DNA from: PKWO01 sp036561005
GTDB taxonomy: Bacteria; Pseudomonadota; Gammaproteobacteria; Burkholderiales; Burkholderiaceae_D
Direction: 5' to 3'
Length of the DNA: 38,974 nucleotides
NCBI GenBank assembly: GCA_036561005.1
Contig: DATBQE010000192.1
Coordinates: forward strand, 1 to 38,974
Positions 1-7,395 of this stretch are shown one piece after another. Each line of letters opens with the position of its first letter. Position 1 is the stretch's first letter. Below the pieces are notes generated by a model. It made no database searches. It was not told the origin of the DNA and saw nothing but the letters and a program-made list of their open reading frames with translations. Made by a program: the position numbers and the translations under genes.

Positions 1-17
1 CGCCCCCGGCGCGCGGG

Positions 18-116
18 GCTGCCCACTTTGCGGGCAGCAAATGGGCGATTCGGAGAGGGCTGGCCAAGTATGGCCAGCCCTTCGAATCCCCCGCGTGAGG
101 TCCGCAGGGACCTCAC
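18..116. repeat. Array of three perfect stem-loops
   Basis: Three perfect inverted repeats lie in 100 bases: 18-24/32-38 (GCTGCCC arms, 7-nt loop), 57-66/71-80 (GGGCTGGCCA arms, 4-nt loop) and 95-103/108-116 (GTGAGGTCC arms, 4-nt loop). None is followed by a T tract, so they do not look like simple terminators. No gene is visible in 1-130. They may be a dispersed repeat or folded RNA downstream of the tRNA-Ser terminator; function unknown. Confidence 0.6.
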
Positions 117-132
117 TTCTCTCGGCCAAATC

Positions 133-164
133 AAAAAAGCCCCAAGCGTTTGCTTGGGGCTTTT
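133..164 (-). terminator. Intrinsic terminator after tRNA-Ser
   Basis: The inverted repeat GCCCCAAGC / GCTTGGGGC (139-147/152-160, with a flanking A-T pair) has A residues on its left, which read as a T tract on the minus strand. It sits a few bases past the 3' end of tRNA-Ser. The T residues at 161-164 could also let it work weakly on the plus strand. Confidence 0.85.
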
Positions 165-169
165 CATTT

Positions 170-260
170 TGGCGGAGAGAGGGGGATTCGAACCCCCGTT
201 AGGTTATTAACCTAAACACGCTTTCCAGGCGTGCGACTTAAACCGCTCATCCATCTCTCC
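170..260 (-). tRNA. tRNA-Ser (anticodon GGA)
   Basis: The reverse complement folds as a 91-nt class II tRNA with encoded CCA. The acceptor is GGAGAGA pairing with TCTCTCC, the anticodon loop CTGGAAA carries GGA (reads UCC/UCU), there is a long variable arm typical of serine tRNAs, and the T-loop is GTTCGAATC. An extended -10 promoter lies upstream and a terminator follows at once, so it is probably a monocistronic transcript. Confidence 0.97.
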
Positions 261-295
261 TGAATCCTGCGTTCGCTGTTTTGGCGAAGCCGCAA

Positions 296-304
296 ATTAT
301 AGCA
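296..304 (-). promoter_or_regulatory. Extended -10 promoter of tRNA-Ser
   Basis: On the minus strand the sequence TGCTATAAT is a perfect -10 hexamer with the extended TGn element. It lies about 36 bp upstream of the mature tRNA 5' end at 260. No good -35 is visible at 16-18 bp, which fits an extended -10 promoter. Confidence 0.75.
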
Positions 305-435
305 AGAATTGGGAGGGGATGGACAGGTTTTTGGCGGGGGTAATGATCACCCGAACGCAATCGATGCTTTGTTGATAATAAATATGATAACGCAGAATGA
401 CTTGGCGAGCACCCTCTACCTACGTGGCCCGCCCC

Positions 436-459
436 CCCCTCCCATAAGTGGGCGAGGGG
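436..459. repeat. Decayed palindrome of a CCCCTCGCCC-type repeat
   Basis: CCCCTCCC and GGGCGAGGGG face each other across six bases. The element resembles the better preserved palindromes at 22630-22656 and 35166-35187. The rest of 305-540, between the tRNA-Ser promoter and the stop of the next gene, shows no coding potential or other recognisable site. Confidence 0.4.
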
Positions 460-540
460 TGGAACGGTGCGGGGAGAGGGTTTCTTAAGGCTTACAGTTG
501 CTCCTCTGGCTGCTTGGCCAGGTAGTTGCAGACGAGAGAA

Positions 541-1674
541 TTAGCGCGCCGGCGGGGGTGGGATAAATCTGTTCGGCATGAAATCGGGATTCGAGCAATC
601 CAGAAGCTCAGTCGGAAAGCCTTGGTAAGAATCACCTTTTCCCATGCGGCGCATCATACTGTCAAAGTATTCACGGTCGCGATACTTGCAGGCCATCATT
701 GCCGCGCCATGGATATTGATCAATTCCGGGTAGCGCTCCACCATGATGTTGAGCCCTTGCTTGAATGTGTTCCAATCGGCCGCAATCTCTTGGGGGGCCT
801 CGACACTATCGTCGAACGATTCCAGGAATTTCCAGTAAACGCGCGCGTAAAACTCGAGTCCATCCTTTTCCGGCGCGTGCTGCATGGCCCTTTTTAGCAG
901 CTCCTCGATGGCGGCATAGTCGCCACCCCACTTGGGTTGAAGGAATTGTGCGGCGTTCCAAAAAGCTGGGGCGTAGAGCCTGCCGTGTTCAACCATGTCG
1001 GTATATAAGCGCTCGCGCTGCGCTTTAGGCCAGTCTGCAATGGCTGAGAGCTCTGCGGCCTTATTGTACCAAGCCGGATTTCGATTGCGTATCGATGCAT
1101 TGGACTGGAGCGCCTTATCGGCTTCTTCAACATAATGATGGAACGGAGGCCACGCCTTGTCATTGACTTTGTCCGCATATTTGCTGCCTCGATAAAACCA
1201 AGCGCGATTGATTGCATATTGCACCCTGGCCAGCGGTGCGATGATGGACTTGGGATAACGCTTGGCCCACGCTTTCAATTTGCCATCGACCTCGGCCCAG
1301 CGTCTGTCGCCTTCGGCATAGTGGGATGGATCTGTGGATTTGCAGCCGCACTGGCTCTGCCCCGCAAGATCCCATTCGTCCGGCCATTCGATTGTGAGTT
1401 CGCTGGTAAGACCGGACATAAAGACGCTTAGCAGCAGCTGCCCGCTGTATGTCTTGCTCAGGTGATCGGCGTAGTCGGCGCCCAGCTCATCCAAAGTCTT
1501 GTAGTCATTGTCATGCCATGCGGTCTTGATTCTGTCCCGCAAGGCCGCGCGCATGTCAATTTCGCGCGAATCGGGCTTGACGATGGCGGCATCCAAGGCG
1601 CCTTCAGCTGCGGCGGCCTGTCCGACAATGATGAATGAAACGCAAAGGGAAATCAGGACGAGTAATCGACGCAT
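541..1674 (-). CDS. Exported protein of unknown function, possibly DUF4034-like
   Basis: The 377-residue product starts with a clear signal peptide (MRRLL, hydrophobic core to about residue 19, then AAAAEGA as a likely cleavage region), so it should be periplasmic or secreted. The body is rich in Trp, Tyr and helical segments, with a pattern (a W-x6-W-A-x-x-Y-P-x-S stretch, then an A-W-x-x-R-G motif) that recalls DUF4034 and TPR-like solenoid proteins; this is a tentative recollection. Four Cys occur, two of them in a CGC pair near residue 110, and the C-terminus is proline-rich. It is transcribed alone, downstream of the acs terminator, and its neighbours give no clue to function. Other starts are less likely because the ATG at 1674 gives the signal peptide. 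Confidence 0.85.
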   Translation of the reverse strand: MRRLLVLISLCVSFIIVGQAAAAEGALDAAIVKPDSREIDMRAALRDRIKTAWHDNDYKTLDELGADYADHLSKTYSGQLLLSVFMSGLTSELTIEWPDEWDLAGQSQCGCKSTDPSHYAEGDRRWAEVDGKLKAWAKRYPKSIIAPLARVQYAINRAWFYRGSKYADKVNDKAWPPFHHYVEEADKALQSNASIRNRNPAWYNKAAELSAIADWPKAQRERLYTDMVEHGRLYAPAFWNAAQFLQPKWGGDYAAIEELLKRAMQHAPEKDGLEFYARVYWKFLESFDDSVEAPQEIAADWNTFKQGLNIMVERYPELINIHGAAMMACKYRDREYFDSMMRRMGKGDSYQGFPTELLDCSNPDFMPNRFIPPPPAR

Positions 1675-1814
1675 GGCATTCTTAACGGTTAGGGAGGGAT
1701 GCCGATTGTTGCATCAGCGTAATTCGGCGATCTTACTATAAGACCTTGCGTTTTTCTCGTTTTGTTTTGTGGAAAGCGATCCGCCGATACGCTTGGAATC
1801 TCCAGCGCGCGAAC

Positions 1815-1838
1815 AAAAAGGCGGGACTGAGCCCGCCT
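1815..1838 (-). terminator. Intrinsic terminator of acs
   Basis: GGCGGG (1820-1825) and CCCGCC (1832-1837) pair around a 6-nt loop. A run of A at 1815-1819 reads as a T tract on the minus strand. It lies about 50 bases past the acs stop codon. The gap 1675-1814 holds the start region of the exported-protein gene, with no clear promoter. Confidence 0.8.
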
Positions 1839-1888
1839 TCGTGTACGTCCTTGGTTTTGCGTTTACTGCACTTCCCTTATTGGGCCCC

Positions 1889-3871
1889 TCATTGCGCTTC
1901 CTTGAGCTGATCCAAAATCGCCGGGTTTTCCAGGGTGGAGACGTCTTGGGTGATTTCCTCGCCCTTTGCCAGCACGCGCAGCAGGCGGCGCATGATTTTG
2001 CCGGAACGGGTCTTGGGCAGGTTGTCGCCGAAGCGGATTTCCTTGGGTTTGGCGATGGGGCCGATTTCCTTGGCTACCCAGTCGCGCAGTTCCTTGGCGA
2101 TTTGCTTGGCTTCGTCGCCGGTGGGGCGTGGGCGCTTCAAGACGACGAAGGCGCAGATCGATTCGCCGGTGGTTTCGTCCGGTTTCCCGACCACCGCGGC
2201 TTCGGCCACGATGGGGTTGGCGACCAGGGCGGATTCGATTTCCATCGTGCCCATGCGGTGGCCGGAGACGTTCAACACGTCGTCAATGCGGCCGGTGATG
2301 GTGAAGTAGCCGGTTTCTTCGTTGCGGATGGCGCCGTCGCCTGCCAGGTAGGTTGCGCCGCCGAGTTCTTCAGGGAAGTAGCTCTTCTTGAAGCGTGCCG
2401 GGTCGTTCCAGATGGTGCGGATCATGGAGGGCCATGGGCGCTTGACGACTAATATGCCGCCCTGACCGTTGGGCAGGTCGTTGCCGGTTTCATCGACGAT
2501 GGCGGCCATGATGCCTGGCAGCGGCAGCGTGCACGAGCCGGGCACCATGGGTGTGGCGCCGGGCAGCGGGGTGATCATGTGGCCACCGGTTTCGGTTTGC
2601 CAGAAGGTGTCGACGATGGGGCATTTTTCGCGGCCGATGTTTTTGTAGTACCACATCCAGGCTTCGGGGTTGATCGGTTCGCCTACCGAGCCCAGCAGGC
2701 GCAGGCTGGAGAGGTCGTATCGGTCGGGGTGCACTTCTGGTGTGGCGTCTGCTGCCTTGATGAGCGAGCGGATGGCGGTCGGCGCGGTGTAGAAGATGGT
2801 GGCTTTGTGTTTCTGGATGGTGTCCCAGAAGCGGCCGGCGTTGGGGAAGGTGGGGATGCCTTCGAACACGATTTCGGTCGCGCCCACAGCCAGCGGGCCA
2901 TAGGTGATGTAGCTGTGGCCGGTAACCCAGCCGATGTCGGCGGTGCACCAGAACACGTCGTTCGGTTTGATGTCGAAGGTCCACTTCATGGTCAGCGCGG
3001 CCCACAGCAGGTAGCCGCCTGATGAATGCTGCACGCCCTTTGGTGTGCCGGTCGAGCCCGATGTGTAGAGGATGAACAACGGGTGTTCGGCATTGACCCA
3101 TTCCGGTTCGCATTGGGCTGCCTGCGGCTCAACGAGTTCATGCAGCCACAGGTCGCGCGGAGCATTGAAGGCGATGTCGCCGCCGGTGCGGCGATACACG
3201 ATGACGTTCTTGATGGCTTCGCAGCCGCCCAGGGCGAGTGCTTCGTCGACAATGGCTTTCAGCGGCAGGTGTTTGCCACCGCGCACTTGCTGGTCGGCGG
3301 TGATGACGGCAACGGCGCCGGCATCGATGATGCGTTCCTGCAGCGACTTGGCCGAGAAGCCGCCGAACACCACGGAGTGCGTTGCGCCGATACGGGCACA
3401 GGCTTGCATTGCCACCACGCCTTCCACCGACATGGGCATGTAGATGACGACGCGGTCGGACTTTTTGATGCCGAGCGATTTCAGGCCGTTGGCGAATTTG
3501 CAGACGCGTTCGTGCAGCTGGGCGTAGGTGAGCTTGGTGGTTTCACCGCCGTCTGCTTCGAAGATGATGGCGGTCTTGTCGGCGTTGCCGTTTTCCAGAT
3601 TGCGGTCGAGGCAGTTGTAGGAGACGTTGAGCAAGCCGTCGTCAAACCATTTATAGAAAGGCGCGTTCGATTCGTCCAGCGTTGTGGTGAACGGTTTGTG
3701 CCAGCTGATGTGCTCGCGGGCCAGCCTGGCCCAGAAACCTTCGTAGTCGCTTTCGGCTTCGGCACACAGTGCGCGGTAGGCGTCCATGCCGGCGATGGTG
3801 GCGTTCTTGACGAATTCCGGGGACGGATCGAAGATGCGGTTTTCCTGCTTGAGCGTTTCAATTCCAGACAT
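1889..3871 (-). CDS. acs: Acetyl-CoA synthetase (AMP-forming)
   Basis: The enzyme activates acetate to acetyl-CoA through acetyl-AMP in the cytoplasm. The 660-residue length is normal for Acs. The adenylate-forming signature YTSGSTGTPKG lies at residues 269-279. The C-terminal domain carries the PKTRSGKIMRR motif with Lys625, the residue equivalent to the reversibly acetylated catalytic lysine of Salmonella Acs; no acetyltransferase or deacetylase gene is visible nearby. The start is supported by AGGAG (3878-3882 on the complement), six bases before the ATG. The gene is monocistronic, with a terminator at 1815-1838, and divergent from fumA across about 500 bases that should hold both promoters. 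A link of acetate activation to the TCA cycle through that shared region is plausible but not shown. Confidence 0.98.
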   Translation of the reverse strand: MSGIETLKQENRIFDPSPEFVKNATIAGMDAYRALCAEAESDYEGFWARLAREHISWHKPFTTTLDESNAPFYKWFDDGLLNVSYNCLDRNLENGNADKTAIIFEADGGETTKLTYAQLHERVCKFANGLKSLGIKKSDRVVIYMPMSVEGVVAMQACARIGATHSVVFGGFSAKSLQERIIDAGAVAVITADQQVRGGKHLPLKAIVDEALALGGCEAIKNVIVYRRTGGDIAFNAPRDLWLHELVEPQAAQCEPEWVNAEHPLFILYTSGSTGTPKGVQHSSGGYLLWAALTMKWTFDIKPNDVFWCTADIGWVTGHSYITYGPLAVGATEIVFEGIPTFPNAGRFWDTIQKHKATIFYTAPTAIRSLIKAADATPEVHPDRYDLSSLRLLGSVGEPINPEAWMWYYKNIGREKCPIVDTFWQTETGGHMITPLPGATPMVPGSCTLPLPGIMAAIVDETGNDLPNGQGGILVVKRPWPSMIRTIWNDPARFKKSYFPEELGGATYLAGDGAIRNEETGYFTITGRIDDVLNVSGHRMGTMEIESALVANPIVAEAAVVGKPDETTGESICAFVVLKRPRPTGDEAKQIAKELRDWVAKEIGPIAKPKEIRFGDNLPKTRSGKIMRRLLRVLAKGEEITQDVSTLENPAILDQLKEAQ

Positions 3872-4227
3872 GCGTGTCTCCTGCTTTGGTGATTGCTTGG
3901 ATGATTATTGGGGACAATGTTAATCTTTTACTCTTACTTAAGTCTTACATAAAAAACCACTCGCCGCAGGGCTTCACGCCTCGCCGCATGCCGACGCTGC
4001 CCGACGCTTGCATACCGCTTGCCGAGCCGAGCCTGTTGCCGCGTTCGCTTGCGTAGTCTTGGCCCAATACCACTATAGCGCCATTTTTTTGTATTTTCGT
4101 GCGGTGATTTGCAGCGATTTTGTCCAAGATCAATATTTGTGCAATGAGTTTGGCCGCAATATACGGCGCAGCACCGACCAAGCCGGGTGGCCGGGCCGGT
4201 GTAAAATAGCGCTTTGAAGCAATATGT

Positions 4228-4268
4228 CGCTGACCCGCGCTGACCCGCGCTGACCCGACGCTAACCCG
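4228..4268. repeat. 10-bp tandem repeat upstream of fumA
   Basis: The unit CGCTGACCCG occurs exactly at 4228-4237, 4238-4247 and 4248-4257, followed by a diverged copy CGCTAACCCG at 4259-4268. The 10-bp period equals about one helical turn, so bound proteins would line up on one DNA face. It lies about 108 bp upstream of the fumA start, just after a -10-like TAAAAT (4202-4207). Elsewhere in the acs-fumA gap (3872-4375) I see only AT-rich sequence at 3915-3955 that may be the acs promoter. Confidence 0.65.
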
Positions 4269-4375
4269 AAATCTGCCGGCTGTTGCAGAGTCGATGGATT
4301 CGATTACCGCACGGCAGTGCTTTTCCAAAGCAATCCGCCTGGCAATTGCGATGCCCCCAGAATTTTCTTTCTACC

Positions 4376-5932
4376 ATGACCGCCATGACCACCATCATCA
4401 AACAAGACGACCTGATCGAATCCGTTGCCGCTGCCCTGCAATACATCAGCTATTACCATCCGGTTGATTACATACAGCACCTGGCGCGCGCCTACGAGAT
4501 CGAGCAAAGCCCGGCTGCCAAGGATGCGATTGCACAGATCCTGACCAACTCGCGCATGTGCGCCATGGGCCACCGCCCGATCTGCCAGGACACGGGCATC
4601 GTGAACGTGTTCATGAAGATCGGTATGGATGTGCGCTTCGAAGGCTTCAAGGGATCGATTGCCGATGCGGTGAACGAAGGCGTGCGCCGTGGCTATAACA
4701 ATGCCGACAACAAGCTGCGCGCATCGATCGTGGCGGACCCACACTTTGAGCGCAAGAACACCAAGGACAATACGCCGGCCGTAATCCACATGGAAGTGGT
4801 GCCGGGCAACACGGTGGACGTGCAGGTGGCGGCCAAGGGCGGCGGTTCGGAAAACAAGTCGAAGTTCGTGATGCTGAACCCGTCCGATTCGCTGGTCGAT
4901 TGGGTGTTGAAGACGGTGCCGACCATGGGCGCAGGCTGGTGCCCGCCCGGCATGCTGGGAATCGGCATAGGCGGTACGGCGGAAAAGGCCATGCTGATGG
5001 CCAAGGAAGTGTTGATGGAAGACATCGACATGTATGACTTGCTCAAGCGCGGCCCGCAAAACAAGACGGAAGAATTGCGTATTGAACTGTTCCAGAAGAT
5101 CAACCAGCTCGGCATCGGTGCGCAAGGCCTGGGCGGCCTGACCACGGTGCTGGACGTGAAAATCATGATGCACGCGACGCACGCGGCTTCCAAGCCGGTG
5201 GCGATGATCCCCAATTGCGCGGCCACGCGCCACGGCCACTTCGTGCTCGACGGTTCCGGCGCGGCCTATATGGAGCCGCCTTCGCTGTCGAACTGGCCGA
5301 ACGTAGAGTGGAAGGCCGACACCGAGAAATCGACCAGCGTCGATCTGAACACGCTGACGAAGGAACAGGTCGCGGCCTGGAAGCCGGGCCAGACGCTGCT
5401 GTTGAACGGCAAGATGCTGACCGGGCGCGACGCCGCGCACAAGCGCATCCAGGACATGCTGGCCAAGGGCGAAAAGCTGCCGGTGGATTTCACCAACCGC
5501 GTGATCTATTACGTGGGCCCGGTCGAGCCGGTGCGCGACGAAGCAGTCGGCCCCGCCGGCCCCACCACGGCCACACGCATGGACAAGTTCACCGAGATGA
5601 TGCTCGACAAGACCGGCCTGATTTCGATGATAGGCAAGGCCGAACGTGGCCCGACGGCGATTGAAGCGATCAAGAAGCACCAGTCGGCTTACCTGATGGC
5701 GGTCGGCGGTGCGGCTTACCTCGTGGCCAAGGCGATCAAGAATGCCAAGGTGGTGGGCTTTGAAGACCTGGGCATGGAAGCGATTTACGAGTTCGATGTC
5801 AAGGACATGCCGGTGACGGTGGCGGTCGATGCGCAGGGTGTGTCGGTGCATAACACCGGGCCGCAGGAATGGGCGGAGAAGATTGCTTCTGGGACGACAA
5901 ATTTGGGTAAGATTGCGGTGAAGGCGGTTTGA
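4376..5932 (+). CDS. fumA: Fumarate hydratase, class I (iron-sulfur)
   Basis: It catalyses fumarate + water to L-malate in the TCA cycle, using an oxygen-sensitive [4Fe-4S] cluster. The three cluster cysteines are in the expected contexts: RPICQDTG (Cys70), GWCPPG (Cys189) and NCAATRHGH (Cys281). Their spacing is almost the same as in E. coli FumA (105, 224, 318). With the ATG at 4376 the protein is 518 residues. The frame is open back to 4283, but the extra 31 residues have no family character. ATG 4385 is an equally possible start, and neither has a strong ribosome binding site. Residues 1-285 form the N-terminal fumarase domain and the C-terminal part matches the fumarase beta-type swivelling domain. 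It is divergent from acs, with a REP-like pair downstream. Confidence 0.97.
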   Translation: MTAMTTIIKQDDLIESVAAALQYISYYHPVDYIQHLARAYEIEQSPAAKDAIAQILTNSRMCAMGHRPICQDTGIVNVFMKIGMDVRFEGFKGSIADAVNEGVRRGYNNADNKLRASIVADPHFERKNTKDNTPAVIHMEVVPGNTVDVQVAAKGGGSENKSKFVMLNPSDSLVDWVLKTVPTMGAGWCPPGMLGIGIGGTAEKAMLMAKEVLMEDIDMYDLLKRGPQNKTEELRIELFQKINQLGIGAQGLGGLTTVLDVKIMMHATHAASKPVAMIPNCAATRHGHFVLDGSGAAYMEPPSLSNWPNVEWKADTEKSTSVDLNTLTKEQVAAWKPGQTLLLNGKMLTGRDAAHKRIQDMLAKGEKLPVDFTNRVIYYVGPVEPVRDEAVGPAGPTTATRMDKFTEMMLDKTGLISMIGKAERGPTAIEAIKKHQSAYLMAVGGAAYLVAKAIKNAKVVGFEDLGMEAIYEFDVKDMPVTVAVDAQGVSVHNTGPQEWAEKIASGTTNLGKIAVKAV

Positions 5933-6002
5933 TTGAAGGTTTGCGGGCTCCGCTTATTTTGCTGTTTCCTGAGCGACGTTAAGTGAACGCTTCAATATAC
6001 AT

Positions 6003-6087
6003 CGTCGTCCCCGCGAAGGCGGGGATCCAAGTAGATTTTATGTCCACGTAACTTCAACCTGGATCCCCGCCTGCGCGGGGACGACGG
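6003..6087. repeat. REP-like inverted pair
   Basis: CGTCGTCCCCGCGAAGGCGG continues into GGATCCA on the left (to 6029) and recurs as its near-perfect reverse complement on the right (6059-6087), separated by about 30 bases. Each arm is itself a GCG-rich hairpin. This core is a widely dispersed proteobacterial REP-type sequence, often associated with RAYT transposases; no such transposase is in this window. It fills most of the fumA-murI gap, where it could act as a transcript-end stabiliser. Confidence 0.8.
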
Positions 6088-6165
6088 CGATGATTTTTGA
6101 ATGGCCTGTAGTTACCAGTTCTTTCAACGTTCCCACGACATTCGAGAATCTGACTTAACCCTGAC

Positions 6166-7032
6166 GTGACCACCCCTCACTCCCCCACCGGCCCCATCGG
6201 CGTCTTCGACTCCGGCCTCGGCGGCCTTTCCGTCCTGCGCCATATCCGCAGCACGCTCCCGCACGAAGACTTGCTCTACGTCGCCGATTCCGGCCACGCG
6301 CCCTACGGCGGCAAACCCGAAGCCTTCATCGTCGCCCGCAGCATCGCCGTCACCGAATTCCTGCTCGCGCGCGGCGCCAAGGCATTGGTGGTCGCATGCA
6401 ATACCGCCACCGCCGCCGCCATCAAGGGCGTGCGCGAGGTCTACCCCCATTTGCCTGTGGTTGGCGTCGAACCGGGTCTGAAACCCGCAGCGGCGCTCAC
6501 GCGCTCGGGCGTCGTCGGTGTCATGGCGACGGCATTCACGCTCGGCAGCCATAAATTCGCGCAGTTGCATGAGCAAATCAGCGCGGCAACGCAGGTGCGC
6601 TTTTTGCCGCAAGCCTGCGTCGGTCTGGTCGACCTGATCGAAAAAGGCAATCTCGACGCACCCGAGATCGCGGCGATGGTCGAGCGCTACGTTGCGCCTT
6701 TGCTGGAACAAGGCGCCGACACCCTCGTGCTGGGCTGCACGCATTACCCTTTCGTGCTGCCTGCCATCGAGGCGAGCGTGAAGCGCTCCGGCAAGGAAAA
6801 CGTGGCCATTGTCGACACCGGCGAAGCCGTGGCGCGCCAGCTGGCCCGCTTGTTGACTCAACATAAACTGGAAAATGACGCCAGCCACGCAGGCACATTG
6901 GAAGGTTTTACCACCGCAAGCGCCGCATTGCTGGCCGATGCCTTCGTGAACTTGCTCAAAACACAAGCGAAAGTCGCGGAAATCACCTTGCATCACAGTG
7001 AAGAAAACAAGGGTGAAAGGCGTTCCGACTAG
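6166..7032 (+). CDS. murI: Glutamate racemase
   Basis: It interconverts L- and D-glutamate without a cofactor, supplying D-Glu for peptidoglycan precursors. Family motifs are intact: GVFDSGLGG with Asp15, ACNTATAAA with the first catalytic Cys78, and LGCTHYPF with the second catalytic Cys191 and His193. The 288-residue length is usual. The start appears to be GTG at 6166; there is no upstream in-frame ATG and no strong ribosome binding site, so translation may be modest. No partner gene is coupled to it: upstream is the REP-like pair and downstream the promoter of tRNA-His. Confidence 0.97.
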   Translation: MTTPHSPTGPIGVFDSGLGGLSVLRHIRSTLPHEDLLYVADSGHAPYGGKPEAFIVARSIAVTEFLLARGAKALVVACNTATAAAIKGVREVYPHLPVVGVEPGLKPAAALTRSGVVGVMATAFTLGSHKFAQLHEQISAATQVRFLPQACVGLVDLIEKGNLDAPEIAAMVERYVAPLLEQGADTLVLGCTHYPFVLPAIEASVKRSGKENVAIVDTGEAVARQLARLLTQHKLENDASHAGTLEGFTTASAALLADAFVNLLKTQAKVAEITLHHSEENKGERRSD

Positions 7033-7059
7033 CTTTGCGGCAATAAAACACCCTTTGAA

Positions 7060-7088
7060 TTGCCATCGGCCGCAAACCTTGATATAAT
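7060..7088 (+). promoter_or_regulatory. Sigma-70 promoter of tRNA-His
   Basis: TTGCCA (7060-7065) and a perfect TATAAT (7083-7088) are separated by exactly 17 bp. The start point should lie near 7095, about 30 bases before the mature tRNA. Confidence 0.88.
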
Positions 7089-7126
7089 CGCCAGCTCTCT
7101 TGATTCAAGAGAAAAGCAATAACAAT

Positions 7127-7203
7127 GGTGGCCGTAGCTCAGTTGGTAGAGTCCCGGATTGTGATTCCGGTTGTCGTGGGTTCGAGCCCCATCGGTCACC
7201 CCA
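7127..7203 (+). tRNA. tRNA-His (anticodon GTG)
   Basis: A 77-nt tRNA with encoded CCA and the extra 5' G (-1) opposite C73, the identity element for HisRS. The acceptor is GTGGCCG/CGGTCAC with one G-T pair, the D arm AGCTCAGTTGGTAGA, the anticodon loop ATTGTGATT and the T arm GTGGGTTCGAGCCCCAT. A promoter and a terminator flank it, so it is a single-gene unit. Confidence 0.98.
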
Positions 7204-7215
7204 AAAGAATATTCG

Positions 7216-7243
7216 AGCCAAACTCTCCGAGTTTGGCTTTTTT
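7216..7243 (+). terminator. Intrinsic terminator of tRNA-His
   Basis: AGCCAAACT (7216-7224) and AGTTTGGCT (7230-7238) form a perfect 9-bp stem followed by TTTTTT. The stem is almost the same as that of the terminator at 12776-12805. From here to 7395 I see no gene. Confidence 0.93.
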
Positions 7244-7395
7244 GTTTTCCGGCATCAGGGGCAATGGCGTTCGCAGAGGTATTTTTGTTTTGACCTGTGG
7301 ATGGCAACAGCAGCCTGCATGCACGAAAACGTCGACCTGCCGCTCGCAACAGATAAATTCAGCGCGCTGAACTACACAGCAAACTGAACTCGGCG

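Noticed and set aside
4283..4375. N-terminal extension of fumA
   Set aside because: The added 31 residues are unlike class I fumarases; ATG 4376 or 4385 fits better.
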